Assembly: GCF_963676815.1 (NCBI RefSeq)
Contig: NZ_OY781365.1
Coordinates: forward strand, 6,110,501-6,174,500
DNA from: an uncultured Draconibacterium sp.
GTDB taxonomy: Bacteria > Bacteroidota > Bacteroidia > Bacteroidales > Prolixibacteraceae
Direction: 5' to 3'
DNA: 64,000 nucleotides
Below the pieces are notes generated by a model, which saw nothing but the letters and a program-made list of their open reading frames with translations, was not told where the DNA came from and did no database searches. The translations under genes were made by a program, and so were the position numbers. This document shows, piece by piece, positions 36,347 to 43,717 of the stretch; the first letter of the stretch is position 1; each line of letters begins with the position of its first letter.

Positions 36347-38269
36347 ATGGAACATAAAATCACAAGTTTAGCCGAGTACTTTCAAAAGTACAAGGAAAGT
36401 GTGGCTGACCCCGATAATTTTTGGGGGAAAATAGCCGAAAGCCATTATTGGCAAAAGAAATGGGACCAGGTTCTTGATTACAAATTTGATGGAGATGGCG
36501 CCCCCGATGTAAATTGGTTTGTAAATGGCAAACTGAACATCACCGAAAATATTTTTGAACGCAACATGTTTGAAAGAAAAGACCAGGTTGCGCTTATTTG
36601 GGAGCCCAACGACCCAAAAGAACCGGAAATAAAACTAACCTATGGTGAATTATTCGAAAAAGTAAAACAGTTTGCTAACGGACTAAAAAAAATCGGGGTT
36701 GAAAAAGGCGACCGAGTTGCACTTTATTTGCCAATGGTACCCGAGTTGGCCATTGCCATGCTAGCCTGCGCCCGGATCGGAGCCATTCATTCCATTGTAT
36801 TTGCAGGATTTTCGGCTACAGCTTTAGCCGATCGTGTAAACGATGCAGAGGCAAAAGCCGTTATTACTTCCGATGGTGGTTTCCGCGGAACAAAATCGAT
36901 TCCGTTGAAAAATATTGTTGACGAAGCTTTGGAAAACTGTCCGTCGGTACAAACATCTGTTGTTTTAAAACGAACAGAAGAAGAAATAAACTGGGTTGAT
37001 GGAAGAGACATTTGGTGGCACGATTTGATTGCTGATGTTGATAGCGACAATAAAGCAGAAACAATGGATGCCGAAGATGTGCTGTTTATTCTTTACACTT
37101 CTGGCTCAACCGGTAAACCAAAAGGAGTTGTACACACAACCGGTGGTTACATGGTTTATGCTGAATACACGTTTAAAAATGTATTTCAATATAGCGATGG
37201 CGATGTATATTGGTGTACTGCCGATATTGGTTGGGTAACCGGTCACTCGTATATTGTTTACGGCCCGCTGTTAACCGGAGCAACTTCAGTTATGTTTGAG
37301 GGTGTTCCCACCTGGCCCGATGCCGGCCGTTTCTGGGAAATTGTTGACAAATACAAGATCAACCAGTTTTATACCGCACCAACCGCAATTCGTGCATTGG
37401 TAGCCCAAGGCGATGAGTGGGTAACCAAATACGACCTGAGTTCGCTAAAAGTTCTCGGTACCGTAGGAGAACCCATTAACGAAGAAGCCTGGCGCTGGTA
37501 CCACGATTTAGTTGGAAAAGGCCGCTGCCCAATTGTTGATACCTGGTGGCAAACCGAAACCGGTGGAATAATGATTACACCGCTGGCAGGAATAACACCT
37601 ACCAAGCCTTCGCTGGCTACCTTACCGTTACCGGGAATTCAACCCGTTTTGCTCGATCATGAAGGAAACGAACTGAAAGGCAACAGTGTAGAAGGAATTT
37701 TGTGTATGAAACACCCATGGCCGGGAATGTTGCGCACCACCTGGGGCGACCACAAAAGATGCTATCAAACGTATTTTGCTTCTTTCCCGGGCTACTACTT
37801 AACCGGCGATGGAGCAAAACGCGACGAAGAAGGTTATTACCGGATCATCGGCCGTATTGATGATGTAATCAATGTTTCGGGGCACCGCATTGGAACTGCC
37901 GAAGTTGAAGATGCCATTAACCAACACCCAAAAGTTGTTGAATCGGCAGTAGTTGGTTATCCGCATGATATTAAAGGAGCTGGTATTTATGCTTATGTAA
38001 TCTGCGAAGATATGACCGATGCAGAACTGGAGAATATAGAAGCCGAAATTAAGGCAACGGTTAACAAATTCATCGGGCCAATTGCCAAACCCGATAAAAT
38101 ACAGATTGTTAGCGGCTTGCCCAAAACCAGATCTGGTAAAATTATGCGGCGCATTTTACGTAAAATCGGTGAAGGCGATGCTACCAACCTTGGCGACACA
38201 TCAACATTACTCGACCCTGGAGTAGTTGAAGAAATAATAGACGGAGCAAAAGTTGAAGTGAAACGCTAA
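36347..38269 (+). CDS. acs: Acetyl-CoA synthetase (AMP-forming)
   Basis: 640 residues, standard for Acs. It activates acetate with ATP and CoA through acetyl-AMP. Seen: NWFVNGKLNITENIFER, the adenylation loop YTSGSTGKPKGVVHTTGG, VYWCTADIGWVTGHSYIVYG, acetate-pocket VDTWWQTETGGIM including the specificity Trp, YYLTGDGAKRDEEGYYRIIGR hinge, and the C-terminal catalytic lysine Lys598 in LPKTRSGKIMRRILRKIG. That lysine is the residue acetylated by Pat and freed by CobB in Salmonella Acs. Pat-like and sirtuin genes lie 1.8 and 4.5 kb downstream on the same strand, which makes the same control likely here. Confidence 0.97.
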   Translation: MEHKITSLAEYFQKYKESVADPDNFWGKIAESHYWQKKWDQVLDYKFDGDGAPDVNWFVNGKLNITENIFERNMFERKDQVALIWEPNDPKEPEIKLTYGELFEKVKQFANGLKKIGVEKGDRVALYLPMVPELAIAMLACARIGAIHSIVFAGFSATALADRVNDAEAKAVITSDGGFRGTKSIPLKNIVDEALENCPSVQTSVVLKRTEEEINWVDGRDIWWHDLIADVDSDNKAETMDAEDVLFILYTSGSTGKPKGVVHTTGGYMVYAEYTFKNVFQYSDGDVYWCTADIGWVTGHSYIVYGPLLTGATSVMFEGVPTWPDAGRFWEIVDKYKINQFYTAPTAIRALVAQGDEWVTKYDLSSLKVLGTVGEPINEEAWRWYHDLVGKGRCPIVDTWWQTETGGIMITPLAGITPTKPSLATLPLPGIQPVLLDHEGNELKGNSVEGILCMKHPWPGMLRTTWGDHKRCYQTYFASFPGYYLTGDGAKRDEEGYYRIIGRIDDVINVSGHRIGTAEVEDAINQHPKVVESAVVGYPHDIKGAGIYAYVICEDMTDAELENIEAEIKATVNKFIGPIAKPDKIQIVSGLPKTRSGKIMRRILRKIGEGDATNLGDTSTLLDPGVVEEIIDGAKVEVKR

Positions 38270-38277
38270 TCACATAC

Positions 38278-38309
38278 AAACAGACATTTTCGCAAGGAAG
38301 TGTCTGTTT
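38278..38309 (+). terminator. Rho-independent terminator of acs
   Basis: AAACAGACA (38278-38286) pairs with TGTCTGTTT (38301-38309), followed by TTCTTTTT. Acs is therefore transcribed apart from the following transporter gene. Confidence 0.8.
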
Positions 38310-38440
38310 TTCTTTTTAATCAACCTTTAATTCAATAGTAGAATCAACCTGACTAGTAGTAAAATGCTCATTTTCAAGCAAAGCATTTTATCAATTATTG
38401 CTTGTTACCAAAAAATCAAAATGATGTAAACAATGAAAAA

Positions 38441-39736
38441 ATGAAAGGATTAAAAATTACTAACCGATGGATTGTAGTAGTAGGAGCCATTTTAATACAA
38501 TTAGCTCTTGGCGCTATTTATGCCTGGTCGGTATTTACCGCATTATTAACCGAGCCCAACGGCGATTACGGCTTTTCGGCCACACAAACCGCGTGGGTAT
38601 TTTCTATTGGACTAGCCACATTTGCCGTGGTAATGGTTTTTGCCGGGAAATGGCAAGCCAAATCAGGGCCAACAATTGTAGCATTAAGCGGAGGTTTAGT
38701 GTTAGGTGCCGGATATATTCTGGGCGGAATATTTGGAAGTTCATTTCTCGCTCAACTCTTGTTTATTGGCGTAATGGGAGGTGCAGGAATTGGACTCGCT
38801 TATGTTGTGCCAATTGCTGTTGGCGTAAAATGGTTTCCCGACAAAAAAGGTCTTATAACCGGGTTGGCAGTGGCCGGTTTTGGCTTTGGCGCCACAATTT
38901 GGGTAAAACTTGCCGGCTCGTGGTTTGGTGGTTTGCTAAATACCAGCAACGCATTCGGGCTGCCGGCAGTTCAGAGTGTATTTGTTATTTACGGAATTGT
39001 TTTCGCCATAATGGTTGTGCTGGGCTCGCTCGTAATGGTAAATCCTCCCGCAGGATACAAACCTGAAGGTTGGAATCCGCCTGTCGATCACACAGCAAAA
39101 ACATCCGGTGGAGTTGAATTTGACTCCAGCCACATGCTTCGTACAAAACAATTTTATGCCATTTGGGTAGTATTCATTTTTTCCGCACTGGCCGGGTTAA
39201 TGGTTATTTATTGCATAAAACTATTCGGTATTGATGCACTGGAATATAACGGAATTAAAAATGCCGGAGTAATAACCGGAACAGCAATGGCATGGTACGC
39301 CATTTTTAACGGAATGGGACGAATTATTTGGGGAATGATATCCGATAAACTCGGACGCCAAAGAGCCATATTTTTTATGACCCTTTTTCAGGGAGTTATT
39401 ATGTTGATGATTTACCATATTTTTATTCGTATGGGAGTAACCGCCGGTTTTATTGCAAGCGCTTGTATAATAGGTTTCAATTTTGGCGGAAACTTTGCAT
39501 TGTTTCCAGCAATTACTGCCGACTTTTTTGGAAATAATACCGTGGGGAAAAACTATGGATGGATGTTTACAGCCTATGGTTTTGCCGGAATTGCAGGCCC
39601 CCAACTTGCCGGGCATTTTAAAGATTCGGCAGACGCATCATCAGGACCGATAGTTTGGATGGCTCCATTTATTATTGCCGGAGTTGCCTGTTTAATTGGT
39701 AGTGTTATAATCTTACTTACTAAACCACCAAAATAA
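38441..39736 (+). CDS. OFA-family MFS transporter (oxalate/formate antiporter-like)
   Basis: 431 residues from the ATG at 38441; the longest frame uses a TTG at 38402 with a polar, non-conserved extension. Twelve membrane helices. The OFA signature is clear: RWIVVVGAILIQLALGAIYA followed by WSVF, then GFSATQTAWVFSIGLATFAV, GGAGIGLAYVVPIAVGVKWF and PDKKGLITGLAVAGFGFGA. Relatives move oxalate/formate, acetate-type monocarboxylates or unknown organic anions. Its place between acs and the ADP-forming acyl-CoA synthetase suggests carboxylate uptake or export; the substrate is an inference. Confidence 0.88.
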   Translation: MKGLKITNRWIVVVGAILIQLALGAIYAWSVFTALLTEPNGDYGFSATQTAWVFSIGLATFAVVMVFAGKWQAKSGPTIVALSGGLVLGAGYILGGIFGSSFLAQLLFIGVMGGAGIGLAYVVPIAVGVKWFPDKKGLITGLAVAGFGFGATIWVKLAGSWFGGLLNTSNAFGLPAVQSVFVIYGIVFAIMVVLGSLVMVNPPAGYKPEGWNPPVDHTAKTSGGVEFDSSHMLRTKQFYAIWVVFIFSALAGLMVIYCIKLFGIDALEYNGIKNAGVITGTAMAWYAIFNGMGRIIWGMISDKLGRQRAIFFMTLFQGVIMLMIYHIFIRMGVTAGFIASACIIGFNFGGNFALFPAITADFFGNNTVGKNYGWMFTAYGFAGIAGPQLAGHFKDSADASSGPIVWMAPFIIAGVACLIGSVIILLTKPPK

Positions 39737-40036
39737 AGATATTAAAGAAAGCGTCTGCAAAGGCGCTTTTTTTGTTTACAGGTGCTGTTTTAGCCTTTGC
39801 ATGCTTTAAAACACGGCATTTTATTATTGTTTTACAGCATACTTTATCTGCCAATTTCACCAACAAAACCTGTAACTCGCTTATTCAATTATCATTACAC
39901 TTGCATAAGAAACAAACCCCCATTTCAATAACATTTTAGAACTTGGTATTTTTTCATGAAATTTATAACGTAAATATTCCAGCTTTTAGGAACTACCAAC
40001 AGCTGATGCCCGATTTAAACCAAAAAACGAAGAAAA
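39737..40036. other. 300-nt gap with a terminator and an inverted repeat
   Basis: No gene seen. A terminator (39748-39769) is followed 31 nt later by a 13-bp imperfect inverted repeat, ATGCTTTAAAACA (39801-39813) / TGTTTTACAGCAT (39828-39840), 12 of 13 paired. The rest is AT-rich leader of the next gene without a clear TAnnTTTG core. Confidence 0.5.
39748..39769 (+). terminator. Rho-independent terminator of the OFA transporter gene
   Basis: AAAGCGTCT (39748-39756) pairs with AGGCGCTTT (39761-39769) around GCAA, followed by T. Confidence 0.85.
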
Positions 40037-42730
40037 ATGGCTATTAAGAAACTCGACAGTATTTTCCGACCGAAACGAATTGCTTTGGTTGGAGTTTCAA
40101 ATAATCCCGACAGTGTTGGAGGGATCACTTTAAGAAATTTAGTGGGAGGAGGTTTTAACGGAGTGGTATATCCGGTAAATCCGCGGCGTGAGGCTGTTTT
40201 TGGAATTCCTTGTTACCCCGATGTGAAAAGCTTGCCCAAAACACCCGACCTGGCGGTTATAATGACCGCAGCAGAAGCTGTTCCGCAATTGGTACAAGAA
40301 TGTGGAGAAGCCGGAATACACGGTGTTATAATCATGTCAGCCGGTTTTAAAGAATCGGGCGAAGAAGGTAAAAACCTTGAAGGACAGGTAAAAATTGTAA
40401 AGTCGAATTTTCCCGACATGCGAATTATCGGCCCCAACTGCCTTGGAATTTTAGTTCCGGGATTAAACATGAATGTCAGTTTCGCATCAACAATGCCTAA
40501 AAAGGGGCATGTTGCATTTATTTCGCAATCGGGCGCTCTTTGTACTTCTGTTCTCGATTGGGCCTACGAATCAAATATCGGGTTCTCTAATTTTGTTTCC
40601 ATTGGTAACTCCATGGACGTTAGTTTTGGCGATCTTATCGATTATTTTGGCCAGGATCCGAATACAAAATCCATTGTACTTTATGTCGAATCAATTGTAA
40701 ATGCCCGTACCTTTATGTCGGCAGCACGCGCCTTTTCGCGCGAAAAGCCGATTATCGTGTACAAGTCAGGACGATTCCCTGAATCTGCTGCTGCTGCAGC
40801 TTCGCACACCGGAGCAATGGCCTCAGAGGATTCGGTTTACGATGCAGTTTTCCGAAGAGCAGGCCTGGCAAGGGTTTTCGACTTTGGAAACATTTTCGAT
40901 TTTACCGATTTAGTGGGCCGCAAACGAATTCCCAAAGGAAACCGACTGGCCATTGTTACAAATGCCGGTGGTCCGGGTGTTATGGCAACCGATTCGCTCC
41001 TTTCGCTTGGGGGTAGTCTTGTAAAATTATCGGATGACACCATGCAGAAACTGAACGATTATTTACCTCCGTACTGGTCGCATGGCAACCCGGTTGATGT
41101 ACTTGGAGATGCCACCCCACAACGATTTGCTCGAGCTACCGAAATCGTTCTTGAAGATAAAGAGGTAGATGCCGTTTTAGTGTTGCTCACCCCCCAGGCA
41201 ATGACTAACCCAACGGCCACTGCACAGGCCATTGCCGACATGTCGAAAAATACCACAAAATCAATAATGACATCGTGGTTGGGTGGCGCTGCAATGCATG
41301 AAGGCATTCAAATCCTAAACCAAAACGGCATATCGAATTACCCGGCACCGGAGCAGGCCATCCGCGCATTTATGACACTTTCTGATTATTCAGAAAATCA
41401 GCAAATATTATACGAAACACCCCGCGAGGTACCGGTTTCATTCCAGTACGACAGAAACGAACTACGTCAGAAATACCTGACACAGGTTTTTCCAAAAGCT
41501 AAAGTTCTGAATGAAGACGACTCGAAAATGCTGGTGAACGATTATGGTATCGACACCACTCACCCTACCCCGGCATCCACCGAAGATGACGCCGTAAAAA
41601 TTGCAGAAGCAAAAGGCTACCCGGTGGTATTGAAAATTTATTCGCCCGATATCATTCATAAATCAGATGTTGGCGGTGTTGCTCTTAATATTGAAAACGA
41701 AGAAATGGTGCGGGCAACTTTCCGCAACATGATACGAACTGCTGCTGAAAAACGCCCCGATGCCACGATTGAAGGCGTTACAGTACAGAAAATGGTTGAT
41801 ACACGCGACGGTATCGAGCTGATTGTTGGAACAAAAAAAGACCCGGTATTCGGAACTGTTATGTTAGTTGGAATGGGCGGAACAACTGCCGAGCTGTTTA
41901 AAGATCAGCGTTTGGAGTTTCCTCCGCTAAACGAGCACCTGGCACGGCAAATGCTAAAATCGCTAAAGATTTATCCGCTACTAAAAGGCTGGCGTGGCGA
42001 TGCACCTAAAAACATCGATAAATTGATCGAAGTACTTATTCGCATGTCGTACTTGGCAGCCGATTATCCTGAAATTGAAGAGCTCGACATCAATCCGCTA
42101 ATCGTTACACCGAACGATGTAATTGCACTCGACGCCCGCATTGTTGTTGATGAAGAACTGCTGACAACACCGGTGAAAGAATACTCGCACCTGGTTATGC
42201 GTCCGTATCCTGAAAGTTTGATAAAAGAAGCTGAATTGCGTGATGGAACGCCAATAACACTTCGTCCTATTCGGCCGGAAGACGAACCGATGTGGCTTGA
42301 ATTATTAGGCAGCTGTTCGAAAGAATCCATCTACCACCGTTTCCGTTACGATTTCTATTTCGATTCGCACGAAGTGGCTTCGCAATTCTGTTTTATTGAT
42401 TATGACCGTGAAATTGCCATTGTTGCCGAACACGAAAAAGAAGATGGTAATAAAGAACTCATCGGTGTTGGACGACTGATTGCCGACCCTGATGTAGAAA
42501 TAATGGAATATGCAGTACTGATTACGGATAAATGGCAAAAAAAGGAGCTTGGTTTTACCTTAACCAGTTACTGCCTGGAAATTGCCAAATCGCGGGGAAT
42601 TAAAAAGCTGGCAGCCGAAACCACCCGCGATAATAAACCGATGATATCTGTTTTCAGAAAATTAAATTTTAAAATTCGCTTTAACGAAGACACCACAGTT
42701 TCGGTAAACAAGGAGCTGGAACAAGAATAA
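40037..42730 (+). CDS. ADP-forming acyl-CoA synthetase fused to a GNAT acetyltransferase (Pat-like)
   Basis: 897 residues with the architecture of bacterial Pat/PatZ: CoA-binding Rossmann domain (RIALVGVSNNPDSVGGITLR), two succinyl-CoA-ligase flavodoxin-like domains (GPNCLGILVPG, FISQSGALCTSVLDWA), an ATP-grasp domain from about residue 490 (GYPVVLKIYSPDIIHKSDVG), and a C-terminal GNAT domain from about 735 (TLRPIRPEDEPMWLELLG). Both phosphohistidines of active ADP-forming synthetases appear present: His257 in ASHTGAMA and His541 in IIHKSDVGG. As far as I recall, enterobacterial Pat has lost the catalytic His, so this protein may both interconvert acetyl-CoA with acetate/ATP and acetylate proteins. 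Acs and a sirtuin are neighbours. Confidence 0.92.
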   Translation: MAIKKLDSIFRPKRIALVGVSNNPDSVGGITLRNLVGGGFNGVVYPVNPRREAVFGIPCYPDVKSLPKTPDLAVIMTAAEAVPQLVQECGEAGIHGVIIMSAGFKESGEEGKNLEGQVKIVKSNFPDMRIIGPNCLGILVPGLNMNVSFASTMPKKGHVAFISQSGALCTSVLDWAYESNIGFSNFVSIGNSMDVSFGDLIDYFGQDPNTKSIVLYVESIVNARTFMSAARAFSREKPIIVYKSGRFPESAAAAASHTGAMASEDSVYDAVFRRAGLARVFDFGNIFDFTDLVGRKRIPKGNRLAIVTNAGGPGVMATDSLLSLGGSLVKLSDDTMQKLNDYLPPYWSHGNPVDVLGDATPQRFARATEIVLEDKEVDAVLVLLTPQAMTNPTATAQAIADMSKNTTKSIMTSWLGGAAMHEGIQILNQNGISNYPAPEQAIRAFMTLSDYSENQQILYETPREVPVSFQYDRNELRQKYLTQVFPKAKVLNEDDSKMLVNDYGIDTTHPTPASTEDDAVKIAEAKGYPVVLKIYSPDIIHKSDVGGVALNIENEEMVRATFRNMIRTAAEKRPDATIEGVTVQKMVDTRDGIELIVGTKKDPVFGTVMLVGMGGTTAELFKDQRLEFPPLNEHLARQMLKSLKIYPLLKGWRGDAPKNIDKLIEVLIRMSYLAADYPEIEELDINPLIVTPNDVIALDARIVVDEELLTTPVKEYSHLVMRPYPESLIKEAELRDGTPITLRPIRPEDEPMWLELLGSCSKESIYHRFRYDFYFDSHEVASQFCFIDYDREIAIVAEHEKEDGNKELIGVGRLIADPDVEIMEYAVLITDKWQKKELGFTLTSYCLEIAKSRGIKKLAAETTRDNKPMISVFRKLNFKIRFNEDTTVSVNKELEQE

Positions 42731-42756
42731 AAACCTTTTAGTAAAAATATTGTTAT

Positions 42757-42785
42757 CTCCCGGTAAACAGCATCGTTTCCGGGAG
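42757..42785 (+). terminator. Hairpin between the Pat-like gene and the sirtuin gene
   Basis: CTCCCGG (42757-42763) pairs with CCGGGAG (42779-42785) around a 15-nt loop, followed by only four T. It ends 10 nt before the sirtuin ATG, so it may be a weak terminator/attenuator or may hide the ribosome entry region. Confidence 0.55.
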
Positions 42786-42795
42786 TTTTAAATTT

Positions 42796-43563
42796 ATGAG
42801 TTCTACTAAACTAACAAAATCACTGATCGATAAACTTTGGCAGGCATCATACCTTATCCGCAAAGCGAAGTATGCCGTGGCGTTTACCGGTGCAGGAATT
42901 TCTGTTGAAAGTGGAATCCCTCCTTTTCGTGGCGAAAATGGACTTTGGAATACAACCCACCCCATTTTTCTCGAGATTGAATATTTTCAGAAAAAACCGC
43001 TGCAATCGTGGAAAAAAATAAAAGAAATATTTTACGATAGTCTGGGCGATGCCGAACCAAATATTGCCCATATTATGCTGGCCAAGATGGAAGAGCGTAG
43101 CTTTGTGGAAACCGTAATTACACAAAACATCGATCATTTGCACCAAAAAGCCGGAAGTAAGTATGTTTATGAATTGCATGGCACTTACAAACAGTTAATT
43201 TGTACCGAATGTAGCTCGGAATACGACATGAGTTTTGCGGATATGAACTACCTCCCTCCCACTTGTTTTGTATGTAAAGGCATTTTAAAACCCGATATGG
43301 TATTTTTTAACGAACCCATTCCGGCATTTGCAAAAAAACGCTCGTTCGAAGAAGCGGCCAAAGCCGATGTTTTGTTGATAATAGGTACCAATGCCGAAGT
43401 TTTACCGGCAGCCGAAATTCCGGTTGTTGCCAAAAACAATGGTGCTAAAATTATAGAAATCAATATCAAACCTTCTCATTTTACAAACACGGTTACCGAC
43501 ATTTTTCTTGAAATGAAAGCTACCGAGGCAATGGGCGAACTGGGCAGATTACTGTACCTATAA
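42796..43563 (+). CDS. Sir2-family NAD-dependent protein deacylase
   Basis: 255 residues. It removes acetyl groups from lysines using NAD+. Seen: NAD-binding FTGAGISVESGIPPFRG, TQNIDHLHQKAG, the catalytic His128 in YELHGTY, a complete zinc site (Cys136, Cys139, Cys157, Cys160), KPDMVFFNEP, and LLIIGTNAEVLPAAEIP with the usual Thr-Ser replaced by Thr-Asn. The Tyr/Arg pair of desuccinylating sirtuins (class III) is not seen, so plain deacetylation is more likely. It lies 65 nt after the Pat-like acetyltransferase gene and is the natural candidate to reactivate acetylated Acs. Confidence 0.93.
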   Translation: MSSTKLTKSLIDKLWQASYLIRKAKYAVAFTGAGISVESGIPPFRGENGLWNTTHPIFLEIEYFQKKPLQSWKKIKEIFYDSLGDAEPNIAHIMLAKMEERSFVETVITQNIDHLHQKAGSKYVYELHGTYKQLICTECSSEYDMSFADMNYLPPTCFVCKGILKPDMVFFNEPIPAFAKKRSFEEAAKADVLLIIGTNAEVLPAAEIPVVAKNNGAKIIEINIKPSHFTNTVTDIFLEMKATEAMGELGRLLYL

Positions 43564-43622
43564 ATTATCATTGCTGTTTTCAAAAATTATGTCTACAATT
43601 AAACTCCATTTTCAAATTAGGC

Positions 43623-43688
43623 TATATGTAACGAGCATGTAAAACAGTAAGCCAAAAGAATTGTTACAATACATGCGAGTTACATATT
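43623..43688. promoter_or_regulatory. 19-bp inverted repeat pair upstream of the tricorn-like protease gene
   Basis: TATATGTAACGAGCATGTA (43623-43641) and its near reverse complement TACATGCGAGTTACATATT (43670-43688) match at 16-17 of 19 positions and are separated by 28 nt; the spacer ends in a smaller palindrome ATTGTTACAAT (43660-43670). The pair ends 29 nt before the start codon at 43718. It could be a double operator or a long stem in the leader. Confidence 0.55.
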
Positions 43689-43717
43689 ATACCACTTAAA
43701 ACATATAATTAAATAGT

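Noticed and set aside
38467..39066. 199-codon plus-strand frame
   Set aside because: It lies inside the OFA transporter gene in another frame, is rich in Cys, Arg and Trp, and matches no protein pattern.
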